This document shows, in pieces, positions 22,026-35,168 of a stretch of DNA of 64,000 nucleotides. Each line of letters begins with the position of its first letter. Within the stretch, counting starts at the first letter, position 1. This DNA is from Poronia punctata (Eukaryota > Ascomycota > Sordariomycetes > Xylariales > Xylariaceae): assembly GCA_022579005.1 (NCBI GenBank), contig MU401624.1, positions 22,131 to 86,130 on the forward strand, in the 5' to 3' direction. The notes below the pieces were generated by a model. It saw only the letters and a list, made by a program, of their open reading frames with translations, was not told where the DNA came from and ran no database searches. The translations under genes were made by a program, and so were the position numbers.

Positions 22026-24180
22026 GGTTGATTAAGGCCCCAGTAGAGTGACCGACTCAGTAGGAAAGTAAACGTTAACGAGTAGGGTACAAGGGACACC
22101 TTAGCAGATGCACTCGGATGATATACTACGTGTGTATTCTCTTGTCGAAGAATAAACACGATTTCATCTCCTACAGTGCAGGTAGGTGGCCGCGACCAGT
22201 GTGTGTTTCCTGTTTTGGTCCGAGACTTGGCCTAACCTTTGAGCCCCTCACAAAGCGGGAGGGCAAGGTGGGATGGGGGGTGAAACGCGGACAAACGGCG
22301 TTAGCGATGGAGCGGCCTGGGCGGCAAGGACAACGAAACACACGTAGTATAATGATCTCTCTGGGCCTAGTCAACTGATAGAATATCTAAACTATCAAGG
22401 CAAATGAGTAGGTTTGTGTTTTGTAAATGATCTCTATTAAACCCTCGACATAGAGTTACCTACACAGACAGAAGTAGATAGATGGGGAAAACTAGCTCAA
22501 CCTTAGTTGGATGCAGGGGGTGGGGTTGTCACAACTTCACAACTCCTGTAGGTACAGCGACAAGGGGCAGAGGTAGGTAGTAGGGTTATACAACAGAACC
22601 GGCGCAAGTTTGTAGGCTGTCTCGAGGACGCTAGTGGCAGTATAAAGCCTGATATGTGGTTCTGTGTGTCCAAGTGGGGATGAAAATGGCACAAGGATGG
22701 GATGCTACGGGTCCAACCCCGGACCTGCCAGACTGCTAGTTCTCTATGTTTACTCGCACTAGTACTACCTACAAGTACGTGTAAATGCTAGGTAAGGGAA
22801 CATGGATTATAACCTTGCTATCTTGCTTTTTAATAGAGCGTTCTGGCTTTGGGCTGTCTTGTTGGGTAGAAATGGTCGAATTGATGAGAGGTGATAGCTG
22901 CATGCCCAATAATCGACTACCTTACATATGTACATGCACGTTTGCTTTGGTCATGATGCATATTGTACCCCTACATTCCATTGGATCTAGCGGGCAGTTG
23001 CCACAGATATACCCTATGCGTACTATAATAGTCTGCCGTGTTTCGGAAATCGACATAAGAGGAACTAGAGGAGAGAGAGACTGACATGTATTTATAGAGA
23101 AGGATGCGGGTGCGAGCTAAGGTTAAGAGGTAGTGAGTTATAGGCTGCTTGTAGGAGGTATGTATGTATAATATCATGTGTAGAGAGAGAAGTGACAAAA
23201 TGATATCTAGGGTATTACTATTGAAGTAGACTACAAATCCATGACTTCCCTGTGTGTCAACTTACCTGCATTTGATTCTGGCCGCTTAGTAGTCGGCCTA
23301 ACCTTGAAACTTTTGGGCATCAAAATGTAATATCCTAGAAGCAGATAAGGCTAGGTTAGCCTTTTCACCATGTTAGGGTTGATATTGTGGACGTCAATGT
23401 CAGAAGACAATCCCACCTACAAGTATTTGGTAACAAGTAGCCTAGCTATCTGTTTTTCGAGAGGCCTTAGGAAGATATGCTCAACCTTTCTAACCTAACC
23501 TAGGCTCTTACACACGCAATAATTAAATTAAAGATTCAGGAAGTTTTGCTATACTCAAGTTAATGGCATGCATACGAGTATATGATATACCATGCTAGGG
23601 GGTAGGCAAGTTCACTTACTCGTAGATACCAAGTTGGCAAATGATAACGCATAGGTATATACAACATGATATTTTGTCCTTTTTGACAGTGTATGTAGAC
23701 ATACTAACCCTCTGACATGCTGTATTAACACTAATAATGATGCCACAGCTAGACATCCTTATTGACCTGTTCAAGAAATTCAAAGCGTTTATTATACAAA
23801 TTGTACACGTACTTTAGGTAGTACATTATGTAATATGTCAAGAAGATACATCCTCTTCTGACGGACTCAAAGTACCTGCGTCTGGACTGGAGACCCACAT
23901 AATTCGCGAGATCATCCCGGCGCGAGGCTGAGAAAGCTAAACTTGTTAACCTACCGCGACCAAACAAAATGCAGCAGAGAACTTAAAACTATCAACCATA
24001 ACCCTGCTTTTTACAACTTAATAGCATACAACACCCAGAAGTTCGCCGCTTACGTGTCCTTTCCTTCGTGCTAAAATCCCTTTACCGAATAATTGACTAT
24101 TTTGACACAGTCACCCCCAGCTCCCTTGGTGAAATTCATTTCCATTTACCACCCGCGTTTCTCGCCCCCCGGCCGCCAAC
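22026..24180. other. Divergent intergenic region upstream of the MAPKK gene and SPT6
   Basis: 2.1 kb between two start codons. It contains scattered CCTAACCTAA/GGTTAGG and TACAAGTA motifs and a CT/GA-rich patch near 23065-23090. The last 180 bases before 24181 probably form the SPT6 leader. No gene is visible. Confidence 0.6.
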
Positions 24181-27100
24181 ATGAGTAACTCTATGAGAGA
24201 CTTGGTCATAGGCGAAGCAGAACTAGACGACGAAGAGGATGATGAATCCTTCGATGAAGAAACCGGCGAGACACGCGACAGAGACCGGTCAAAAAAACAG
24301 GATATAGACGACTCGAGCGAGGAAGATGAGGATGACGAAGACGAAGAAGAGATCAAGAAAGTACGAAATATAGGCATTCGTCATACTCCGGCTGCTTACT
24401 AATGAATCCACATCGACAGGTCCGCGAAGGCTTCATTGTCGATGAAGACGAGGATGAAGACGAGGAAATCGACGACGAAGAGGAACGGAGAAAACGCAAA
24501 CGCAAACGTCGCCAGGAACGAAGAGTAGAAGAGGAATTAGATGAAGAGGATCTGGACCTCATCGGCGAATCCATTCCCAACTGGGAACGCAAACAGCCCA
24601 CGCAGGTATGTGCACACGTACATGGCGCACCATAACGTACTAACATAAGGAAAAGAGCAAGTTCAAGCGGCTGAAACGCGGCCATCGAGATGACGAGACC
24701 CGCAGTACTGAGCGTCGAGGCCTCGACCAAATGTTTTCCGACGAAGACGAGGAAGTTGTCGATGAACGACCTTACGGCGGAAGATCTAATCGTGCTGCTG
24801 CGGACGAGTTTGAAGACTTCATTGAAGAGGACTATCCCGAGGACGAGGACGAACTCCAACGCCAAAGAGAGGATGAGGAGGTGGCTCGGCCTCGAGACAA
24901 GGGTATATCTGGCGGCGTCATCGACCGGACTGGCCTCGATAGGGATGCTTTGGAAGACATGGACGCCATTTTCGGCAACGGGGCTGAATACGACTGGGCC
25001 CTCGAGGTAGAAGAGGATGAGGAGGTGCGCAAACAAGAAGAGCAGACACTAGAGCTCAAGGATGTTTTCGAGCCATCTCAATTGGCCGAAAAGCTTCTCA
25101 CGGATGAGGACAACGAGATCCGATTTACCGATGAGCCCGAGCGTTTCCAACTCGACCGGAAGCCTTTCAAGCATCTCCAGATCACCGCCGATCAGTTCAA
25201 GGAAGAGTCGCATTGGATTGCCAACCTCATGTGGCCCAAGAAACAACTCGCGGCTGACTTGCAGGTCCCCTTTCACAAGGCGGTCGCCAAGGTTCTAGAA
25301 TATTTCCTCGTGGAGGAGCTCGAGGTCCCTTACGTGTTCCAACACCGCAAGGATTACCTGATACATGCCCGGAAGACGCGAAATCCCGAACATCGTGATG
25401 ACCCAGAGGCACCCGAGTACATTGTCAACGCAGAGAAACTGCTCACGCAGGATGACCTTTGGCGGATCTTGGAATTAGATATCAAGTTTCGATCACTCAT
25501 CGAAAAACGGAACGCCCTAGAAAAAACATACGACAACCTAAAGGCGGCCGGCGGCATCGAAGACAACATGGTCCCCAAGATGATCGAACAAGCCGTGGAT
25601 ATGGAACAGCTTCAAGACCTCCAGGACTACGTCAACTTCCAGTATTCGTCGGAACTCAAGGACATTGCTGCCATGAATGGCAACACGAAAGCGACCAAAC
25701 GGCCCGGCGCTAAATCCTCCATCTTTGATCGCATGCGGAAGTCCAGGGCTTACAAGATGGTCAAGGCATACGGCATCACTCCGGACAGACTAGCTCAAAA
25801 CGTCCTCCGCGAGGGCCAGAAAGTCATAGCTGACGATGAGCAAAACTTGCCTATAGACTTGGCCGACAGTCTTACAGACAGCGATTTCCCGACTGGCGAA
25901 TTGGTTTTGTACCAGGCACGACAGATGTATGCAGAGGAACTCTTCATGAGCCCGAGGATGCGCAAACTTTTCCGGACGCAGTTCTACCAGATGGGCGAAG
26001 TCAGCTGTCGCAGAACCGACAAGGGTCTTCGGAGAATCGACGAAGCGCATCCGTACTACGAGATCAAGTACCTTATCAACCAGACCATTGCCGATCTAGC
26101 CCGTCGGCCAGAGTTATTTCTCAAGATGATGAAAGCTGAAGAGGAAGGTTTGATCGAGGTGAGGCTTCGGTTGCAGAACGAGCGCGAGTTCCGCCGGCAG
26201 CTACATGCCGAGTTTGCCTCAGACAACTACAGCGAGCTGGCCGATGCCTGGAACAACGAGCGGCAAAAGGTGCTGGATGTGGCGTTTCCCAAGCTTGAAA
26301 AGGTAATCATCAAGGGCGTCAAAGACACGCTGCGCACAGCATGCCAAGAGGAGATCTTAAGACTTTGTCGTGAAGAATACCTCAAGAAGCTCGACCAGGC
26401 ACCCTTGAAGCCCAAGGGCATGATTCTGGGCACTCAGCCGCGTATCCTCGCATTTTCGAACGGAATGGGCGACTCCAATAGAGACCCGGTGTTCTGGGCC
26501 TCGGTGCAAGAAGAAGGCCGGGTGGTTGATCACGGGAAACTCATGAACCTCGCTCGAGATGAGAGCCAACGCGACGCCTTCGCCGATCTCGTCGACCATC
26601 GCAAGCCAGATGCTATTGCTGTATCTGGGTTTTCCGCCGACACTCACAGGTTGGTCCGCGACCTAGAGGCGCTGGTACAGGAAAAGAACCTCATGGGCCC
26701 CGAGTACTTGGATCCCGACACAGACGACTATCGCTCCGACCCTCTCGAAGTCATCGTGGTCAACGATGAGGTAGCTCGCCTTTACAAGGACAGCCCGCGA
26801 GCTCAGGCAGAGCACCCTACAATCCCCTCTGTCACGAGATACTGCATTGCCCTGGCCAAGTATCTTCAAAACCCGATGAAGGAATATGCGGCACTGGGTA
26901 AAGACGTGGCCACGCTTCAATACAATCCGTGCCAACATTTGTTACCGCAGGATAAGCTCTGGAAAACACTTGAGACAGCCATGGTGGACATGGTCAACCT
27001 ATGTGGTGTCGATATCAATGAGGCCGTCTCCGATTCGTATGTGGCCAATCTTCTCCCGTACGTTGCTGGTCTCGGACCACGAAAAGCCACCAGCGTCATC

Positions 27101-28663
27101 AAAACCATAAACACGAACGGTGGAAATGTCAACACTCGCGAAGAACTCGTAGGTGACCCTGACAACAAGAAGCTGCCGGTGGTGGGACCACGAGTTTGGA
27201 ACAATTGTGCCAGTTTCCTGATAATCGACTATGATTCGTCTATCTCTACGTCGGAACCGCTGGACAATACTCGTGTCCATCCCGAAGATTACGAGCTCGG
27301 CCGCAAGATGGCTGCCGACGCGCTCGAGTTAGACGAGGAGGACGTCAAGGTGGAAACCGATAATAACGGCCCGGGTGCTATAGTCCGCAAGCTCTTCAAG
27401 ATGGAGGAGCAGGAGAAGGTGAACGAGCTGATTTTAGAGGAGTACGCGGAACAGTTGGAGAAGAACTTCAACCAGCGCAAACGTGCTACTCTAGAGACCA
27501 TCCGAGCGGAACTGCAGGTGCCCTACGAAGAATTACGACGACCGATTGCCCCCCTTTCACCAGACCAAATCTTTGTCATGTTCACTGGCGAGACCAAGGA
27601 CTCCCTTGCCGAGGGCATGACCATTCCGGTCAACCTGCGCGTGGTCAAAGACGACTTTGCCATTGCTAAGCTGGATTGCGGCGTCGAAGGTCGCATCGAG
27701 GCACACGAGGTCACACTCCGGAACGGGTCCATGAGAGAAGCAATCCACGTTGGCCAGACTGTCCAGGCCAAGCTGTTGGATCTCAACCGCAAGGATTTCA
27801 ATGCTAAGCTCTCTCTACGCGAAGAGCTCGTACGGAAGCCTTACAAACGGCCGATGGACCACGATCACCATCATGGAACCTGGGACAGGGAGCTGGAAGA
27901 CCAGGACAAGGAAGACCTCAAGGAGAAGGACAAGGTTACCGGTCGCACCCAGCGAGTAATCAAGCATCCTCTCTTCCGTACTTTCAACTCGACGCAGGCC
28001 GAGGAATATCTGGGCTCCCAGGCGCCCGGCGATGTTATTATTCGCCCGTCATCGAAAGGACACGACCATCTGACTGTGACCTGGAAAGTAGCAGATGGTG
28101 TCTTCCAACACATTGATGTACTCGAGCTAGACAAAGAGACCGAGTACACACTGGGACGACAGCTCCGGATTGGTGGTAAATACCAGTACAGCGATCTGGA
28201 TGAGCTGATCGTGGACCACGTCAAGGCGATGGCTAAGAAGGTCGATGAGATGATGGGACACGAAAAGTTTAAGAAAGGAAGCCTCGCTGATTTGGGTAAG
28301 TCGTATTCCCCCCTTTTGCCCCTGACCCCTATAGGGACCCCTGACTCGTAACCTCTCCGATCTCTTTTACATGGAACTCTCACACTGATTCTCGTACCTA
28401 CAGAGCGATGGTTAGTTTCCTACTCGGATGCCAATCCAAACCGATCCATCTACATGTTCTGCATCAATCCCAAGTACCCAGGTTACTTCAATCTGTGCTT
28501 CAAGGCTAGTCGAAGCTCGCCCATCGGCATATGGAATGTGAAGGTTGTTCCCCATGCTTTCGAGATGATGAAGAACCAATACCCCGACATGAGGGCCCTG
28601 TGCAATGGGTTCAAGCTGAGATTCAACAGCGAAATGTCGAAAGTGCAACAGGGGAGGAGATAG
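24181..28663 (+). CDS. SPT6: Transcription elongation factor and histone chaperone Spt6
   Basis: Exons are 24181-24360, 24420-24605, 24656-28295 and 28404-28663 (introns 59, 50 and 108 nt), giving 1421 aa, close to other fungal Spt6 proteins. The first 230 residues are extremely acidic with lysine/arginine clusters, the region that binds histones and Spn1/Iws1. The core follows with a helix-turn-helix part, a YqgF/RNase H-like domain ([16 protein letters not shown]), helix-hairpin-helix ([16 protein letters not shown]), an S1 domain ([27 protein letters not shown]) and the C-terminal tandem SH2 unit ([16 protein letters not shown]), with pocket Arg1252 in VIIRPSSKG. Spt6 travels with RNA polymerase II and reassembles nucleosomes behind it. 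The fourth exon is required to complete the second SH2 fold ([19 protein letters not shown]...). The protein is nuclear. Confidence 0.97.
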
Positions 28664-30517
28664 AGGACAACGGGTTTTGTATGATATACTGCGTGCTGTG
28701 TTTTTTTATTGTAGCGCACCATGGTATTCCGGGCAAAAGGCATGAGCACTTGGTGTCCAGCTGGGGGAGCAAGATTAGGTAGGCAAACATAGAACTGAGC
28801 ACGGCTTTACTCGTTCCAAGGTCGCTTCGCTCAATTGTCGAGAGAAAAGTTCATATAGTTAGGAGACCAATAATTACGATATTAATCACATAATGCAACG
28901 TGGATGATGTATGTGTACAAAACTTTGACCGTCCTCTCGTATAAACATGTGCGAAGGCAGTGTGCCGTTACCCGAAGCCTTATCACATCCGGTTTTCGAT
29001 GACTGCTAGACCAGCAGCCGACCCCAAGTACGTTATGTCCTAGATCCACTACTTTATCCCTATATACTAGAGGGAGAGATCAAGAAGCACGTCATAAACA
29101 AGGGAAGACTTGAATCGGACTTTTTGCCTTGTTACCTAGCTGCATATCCATAATAAAGTGCTTGGTAAATATAGATATCAGTTCTCCGAGGTAAGTAATG
29201 GCCAGATCTGGTCTGTCCGACGGCCAAGTTTATTTATTCACAACCAAGAGAACGGTGGGAATGTAAGTACACGCGTGTGCCGGGCCCGTATTATTAGTAG
29301 ATCGATCTGATACACGACTATGTGTATATATGTTACCGGCACTTTGATAACTTGCCTCTATCTACTCGCTGATGATACTTAAGCACTAATATCCCGGGGG
29401 ATCCCGTCGTCTTGTCACATGGGTGGCATGGAGCCGTTGTCGGTTCCGGTGGCACCATATGTGCGTACGTGTAGGTTTTGTCTCCCGTCTTTGTCCGAAT
29501 TTATAATACGAGTAGAGCCGACTATTTTGTACATGGTTGGTGCTGTATTACTGGATATTTGATAGATAGGGTATATTATTGGCCTTTACAATACTACGAT
29601 TCTATTTCGCTACGATATTTTCTGACTGTTCTCAGACTTCTGTGGGTTGGTGAATTGCCCATGCCTGGACTTGTTTTTTTTTAACAATCTTGATAGGTGC
29701 CCGTTCCAGAATGGGTTTGCCAGTTCTGTATGAAGCAAGTCCGAGGCTGTGGGGATGACAGGACCTACCTGGGACAAGATGACAATGAATCACTTACCTA
29801 TTCTGTCCCCCGTACTGGAAACGCCTCGGCTGACTTCTTGTTACAGCTTGGGCCCACCCCCGACCACTTTATTTTCTAGCCGGATTCATACGTGTACATA
29901 TTTTACGATAGGTAAATACAAGTAGACTACACGTATCCAGCCTGGGTGGTTTCTGGTGTTTACTGTCTCAGTCTTACCTAGGGATTTGACAAGGCCACCT
30001 ACAGAATGCACATGTACCTGTACTCGTAATTCTCTTGTGTTGGTACCGTATTATTCGACGCTACGAGTACTACTACGAGTAGCGGCCCTAGGCCGGCACT
30101 AGGTAGGGGGCTGGGGCGCCTTTGCCGCTAATTTATTCTTAGATTCTATTCAGAATAGGAAACCAAGTCAGATTCATTGACTGTTGCCTACGAATTACAA
30201 CCAAATCAAATATGTGAGAAAAGAGAAGAAGGTAATAATAATTTTATATCGGGTCGTTCTTGTTGGGCAACGCCAGACATTGTCTTGCTGTTTATTATTC
30301 CAGAAACTGCACTTCTGTGTAAAAACGGTCCGTCTCTTTCACGGCTCATCTATTTGTTCGTAACCGACGCTACGCCTCCCGAGAAGAAGCGAGACGCAAC
30401 AAGTGACCCCGGGCCGCTGTCAACTCGAGAATGGAACTGCATAGGTGCATTGTATCCCTGACGTAATCGCGCGATTGTCTTCACACGTTTTTGTTCGATA
30501 TCTCGGTGTTGGTCAAA
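28664..30517. other. Intergenic region between SPT6 and OSH3
   Basis: 1.85 kb between same-strand genes. It contains paired TACGAGTA motifs at 30061-30083 and AGGTAGG at 30100. ORFs up to 94 codons have no recognisable content. The final part is presumably the OSH3 promoter. Confidence 0.6.
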
Positions 30518-33500
30518 ATGGCAGCAATAGAACGCCTCGAGATTCATAGCAAGGTACGCCGTCATCTTATCGCCCAATGTTCTGGAGCGGGCGACCTACC
30601 TTGGTGAGAGGAGTGCGCCAGTTGGCCAGTGGAAAAGGACATGATGGCGTCAACTAACTGTCACGATCTCGATAGTCTTATATAGTGCGCTGGGTCAAGG
30701 TGGAAGAAGAACACACCCTGTCTTGGAGTATCCAGCCAGACAGAAAGTCCATGTAAAAGCCAAATCCCGCGATCCTCCGTCTTGTTGGTTGCAAACATTT
30801 TCTGACAAGGCTATTTTGTCGCTGCGTAGTAACTTCGGCATCGTCAAACACCCAGGCTCGGGTGCGACCAATTTCCATTCCGCGCCTGTCCCTACCGACC
30901 ACGATACCTCGCTCGAACAAGTCGATGGCACTGATAGTAAGACCGGCCGCCATGGCAAGAAGGATGCCAGCACGGCGCGCGACCAATTGGCCAGCAAGGG
31001 CTTCATATTGGTTAGATGGTTCGGCAAATGCGAGGCCGATAAGGTTTCCATGGGCACTCACGACGTAAAGGCCGGGCAGGGCGGCATGTTCGGCCTGATA
31101 TTCGACAATACGTTTTCTAAACAAATGTCCAAGACAGCGACATTTGTCCTGATTACGTACCCGACCGGCGCGCCACCTCAGGGCGCACACTATTTGCCCA
31201 ACATGCAAGCACCGCCCGCGACGAACTCAAGCAAAGCGAGCCTTGGAAAGCCTAGTCCCCGCCTGGGCACAGCTGCCGACTCAGCCGAGAGTCTACAAAG
31301 TCATGTCGCCGGTGAGATGGCAAAACTGGCCGGCGGGTCTGCCGACACGACAAGCTCAAAGTCACCGTACCATACCGGCACTCTGTATAAGAGACGGAGA
31401 AAGAAGGGCCAAGGTTACGCCCGCCGGTTCTTCTCTTTGGACTACTCAACATGCACCCTATCTTACTACCACAACCGTAATAGCTCAGCCCTGCGGGGTG
31501 CTATCCCGCTCAGTCTAGCCGCCATCGCCGCCGACGAACGACGACGAGAGATTAGCATCGATTCCGGCGCCGAGGTTTGGCATCTTAGGGCCTCTAACAA
31601 CAAAGAATTTTCCGAATGGGCGCAAGCTCTGGAGAGAGCCAGTAGGGTCGCTCGAGGTATGGAAACAGCGCCACAAACAAGTCAGGCCAGCCGGGAAAGG
31701 CTGACTGTTCCTGTTGTTGCTCACCACATGCCGTCTCCGAACATACTGCAGGAAGAAGACCGAGATTGGCAGCAGGTCGAGGCCCTCGTGAGCCGTATAG
31801 TGGGTACTCGCGATGCGCTTCGCCGACTAGTCAAGGACTTGGCCGCCGAGAAGGCGTCTCAACAACGATCTGTAAGCTCTCCACGACCCGTGAGCTCCCA
31901 TCACTTGTCCCCCACCAGTGCGGAGATATCTGAAGAAGGCGAGGCCTATTTTGCCGCTCCACAGCCGGAGAGGAGACCTTTTTGGAAGAGGAAATCTAGT
32001 AATTCCCTTCGGTCTCCCAATTTGGTGGCCCCTGCCGTGTCGTCAACGTTGGCCGTGCCTGTGCCTGGCTCTGCCATGGCCACCAAGCCGAACGGGACGA
32101 GACTAAGAAGCAAGTCGAACGCCGTGGCAAACACGGTGCCGAACCCCGGTACCCAAGGGTTGCGGAGTACTCAGGATCACTGCGCCGCCATTCTGAACGA
32201 CTTGGATCTGGTCGTGGCTGATTTCACAAACGTCATCAGCAACAACAAACGACGTCGCTTGCCCTTGTCTAGGACGTCTACGGCAAGGAAGAGCATGGAG
32301 TCTACTCTCTCGGCTGATGAATTCTTCGATGCCGAAGCTGGAGAGCCAGACACCAGTGGTAAAGTACTAGTTATCGACCCTCAGGGAAGCGATGGCGAGT
32401 CTCCCGAGTCGGATGCCGACGAAGCCTCTGTCGACGACGTCTCGTCGGTCTCCTCTATCGAGACCGACGCGGATCCGGGTAGCAAGGGCGGTGCAGCGGC
32501 CCTTTTCCCGCTGCGACCCAAGACTCTTCACCCCTTGCCTGTCGACATCGCAGTTGAGCGTCGCAATACCATACCACCTGCCACCGTTGCGCCGCCGAGC
32601 CTGATTGCGTTTGTGCGCAAGAACGTAGGCAAGGATCTCAGCACTATCAGCATGCCTGTCTCAGCCAACGAGCCCACCTCGATGTTACAAAGAGTGGCGG
32701 AACAGCTCGAGTATGCACAGCTCTTAGACCAAGCATCCCAACAGAAGATCCCAAGAGACCGACTCCTCTTTGTCACTGCTTTTGCCATATCGTCCTTCAG
32801 CGTCAACCGGGCCAAGGAGCGCGCGATCCGAAAGCCTTTCAACCCGCTTCTGGGCGAAACATTCGAGCTACTTCGGACCGAGAGCGAGACACCCGGTGGC
32901 TTCCGTCTACTAGTAGAAAAGGTTACGCACAGGCCGGTACGACTAGCCATGCAAGCGGATGCGGAGAACTGGTCCCTAGCCCAGAGTCCGGCGCCCGGGC
33001 AGAAATTCTGGGGTAAAAGCGCCGAAATCACCACCGACGGTCGTGTGCGTGTGGCATTACATCTTCCTGACGGAACCGAGGAGCTCTACTCCTGGACCAT
33101 CGGCACCATGTTCCTACGCAACGTCGTCATGGGCGAGAAGTACGTCGAACCAGTCGGCACCATGACCGTGTCCAACGAGACGACGGGTGCAAAAGCAAAC
33201 ATTGAATTCAAAACCAAGGGCATGTTTGGCGGGCGCTGCGAAGATGTCCACGTCGATATTCACGGTGCAGATGGCGCGCCCACCGGAGTCAGTCTTACCG
33301 GAACATGGACAAAGTCATTACAGGTCGTCGAGGGAGGTAAAAACACAGGACAAGAAATCTGGAAAGCCGGCCAGCTCGTGCCCAACGCAGTCAATACATA
33401 CGGCATGCCGACATTTGCAGCCACCCTGAACGAAATCACCGACGTCGAGAAGAACCGTCTACCGCCCACCGACACACGACTCCGACCGGATCAACGCCTC

Positions 33501-33746
33501 GCCGAGCAAGGGAAGCTCGACGACGCGGAGTCGTGGAAGGTCAAGCTCGAAGAGGCGCAGCGAGCGAGAAGAAGGGAACTAGAAGATAAAGGAGAAGATC
33601 ATAAGCCCAGGTGGTTCTACAAGGTCGCCGATACTCCCGACGGCGAGGAGGTCTGGAAGTTCAAGGGTGGGAAAGATAGTTATTGGGAAGAGAGAGGTAG
33701 AGGGGATTGGAAAGGCGTGGAGAAAATCTTTGAGGTGCCGAGGTAG
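30518..33746 (+). CDS. OSH3: Oxysterol-binding protein homologue, Osh3 type
   Basis: Exons are 30518-30553, 30676-30752 and 30830-33746 (introns 122 and 77 nt), giving 1009 aa. The two short 5' exons supply MAAIERLEIHSK and SYIVRWV...SWSIQPDRKSI, which complete the N-terminal GOLD domain (about 1-150) ahead of NFGIVKHPG. A PH domain follows at about 219-312 (GTLYKRRRKKGQG...FSEWAQALERA). An FFAT motif EFFDAEA lies at 535-541 after an acidic-serine patch; it should bind the ER protein VAP/Scs2, although the last FFAT acid is Ala. The lipid-binding ORD spans about 630-1005 with NPLLGETFE at 709-717. The usual EQVSHHPP motif is replaced by VEKVTHRPV, as in Osh3-class proteins, which favour PI4P over sterol. 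Likely role: lipid transfer and PI4P control at ER-plasma membrane contacts. Confidence 0.94.
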
Positions 33747-34564
33747 ATGCCAGACCTACCTCCTATATAGATGGCGAGGTGCAGCTATTAAAAAAAAAGG
33801 AGGGCGAGCGAGCAAGCGAGCGAAAGTCTCTTTCCTTCCTCATACATACCCCCCCGATTTTCTACTAGATATTATACTATGTTGTTCTCTTTTTCTATTT
33901 CTAATTAGTCCTACGGGACTTGGAAGAGTGAAAAATATAATGTTAAAATAACAAAAAGTGATAGGACTGCGGGTTATTAAGCTCATATATTTCTCACCAG
34001 GGGGTGCTACGTATGTGATGTGAGGAGGCGGGTTCGACCGACTTTTGGATATAGGGGAAGAGAAAAAAGCCCAATAAGATGAAGTGCCGCGTCGCCAGGC
34101 TTCTCTTCGTATTATTTCTTCTTGTAGGCGCGGTTTCATTCATGTACGACGGCACGTCTTTCTTTCCCCGTACATCATTATCGGAGGACCGCAGCGGGTC
34201 CCCGCGAGATAGGCTCGTCAAAGGGTCTGAATACCATCTTTAGCTACGTGTAGTGGAACTTGCTGAAGCCGAGTTGGTGAAATGGGAGCGAACAGGGCGA
34301 TCAGTATATTGCTGCGGTTTTATGTATTTGCATAGGAGAAGGGTCTGAATGTATGTAGTTCTTCATCCCGGACTGTATATATTCGCGGTGAACGCGAATT
34401 GGGGGAGGGTTTTTAGTGGTGAGCAGATTCCTCTGTTTTTCCGTGTACGTGTGTCTGGGCGCGAGAGATGTATTCGGATATGGCTTAAAAGCAACTTCAC
34501 TTACTAGGTAGCTACCTCCTTACCTTGAAGCGGAAGACGGTTCGCTGACTAGGCGAAACCACGG
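33747..34564. other. Intergenic region downstream of OSH3
   Basis: Contains the OSH3 3' UTR region with a GAGC/AAGC short repeat at about 33804-33823. Otherwise there is no gene or structure that I can support. Confidence 0.6.
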
Positions 34565-35168
34565 CAGTGGTTGGATGGCGAATATTACACTCTTGCGCCG
34601 GGTTTTGGGGCACGTTGCGGAAGGATGACACGCTGTAGCTCCTCGTGGAGAATCTTGGTCGGGTCGACTACTGGTCCCGGGAGTCGGGAACAGATTATGG
34701 CGCTGGAGGACCCATACAAGGGAATCAAGGGAGACGTCACGGTTGGAGGCGATGTACTTTTGGGTTGGGATATATACTCGATCCCATTTTGAAACCCGCC
34801 GGCTCCGGCTCCGGCCATCTACGGAAATACCGATGCCGAGGGCGTAAAGGTGGCCAGAAAAACACCTTCATTTTACGGGCTAGGTACTTTTATCGTGGTA
34901 ATGGGCATGATAGGGATACGGCACTTCTCAATAACTTTCTCGCCGTTCCAAACGACGTGAAGGGGACCGTCTGGGTGAACGGGGTTCAACCTAGGAATAT
35001 GGTATTGGAGTATTTGTCCCCCAGCAATCGCTGTACCTACCGGGGATCTTGCTAAAGCCGGGCGAGGAGAATGAAGTTGTCATTCTCGAGCTGGAGCCGG
35101 AGCTGGGGAGAGTGACGGTACTAGGCACCTCGGAGAGACACTCGGGAGACTTCCCTGATCCTGAATGA
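34565..35168 (+). pseudogene. Decayed GH35 beta-galactosidase, C-terminal fragment
   Basis: Pieces of a family-35 beta-galactosidase C-terminus appear in order but in shifting frames: TLRKDDTL, stop, LLVENLGRVDYW; then YKGIKGDVTVGGDVLLGWDIYSIPF followed by TGA; then TPSFYGLGTFIV; then NNFLAVPNDVKGTVWVNGV; and finally QQSLYLPGILLKPGEENEVVILELE, ending in TGA at 35166-35168. The order (VENLGRVNYG-like, WxIYxIP, KGxVWVNG, GPQQxLYxPG) is that of GH35 beta-galactosidases. At least four frame changes and two internal stops are needed. The catalytic TIM barrel is absent upstream, so only the last 200 or so residues survive. Frames change mainly inside recognisable motifs, which argues against unrecognised introns. 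Origin as a decayed native gene or a transferred piece cannot be told. Confidence 0.75.

Noticed and set aside
24111..25036. Serine-rich frames antisense to the SPT6 5' end
   Set aside because: They are the complement of Glu/Asp codons in the acidic Spt6 N-terminus.
30723..30829. Start of OSH3 at the first long in-frame ATG (30723)
   Set aside because: That part runs through the second intron; splicing from 30518 gives the conserved N-terminus and joins to INFGIVKHPG in phase.
30678..31208. 176-codon frame antisense to OSH3
   Set aside because: Lies opposite the GOLD-domain exon and has no family resemblance.
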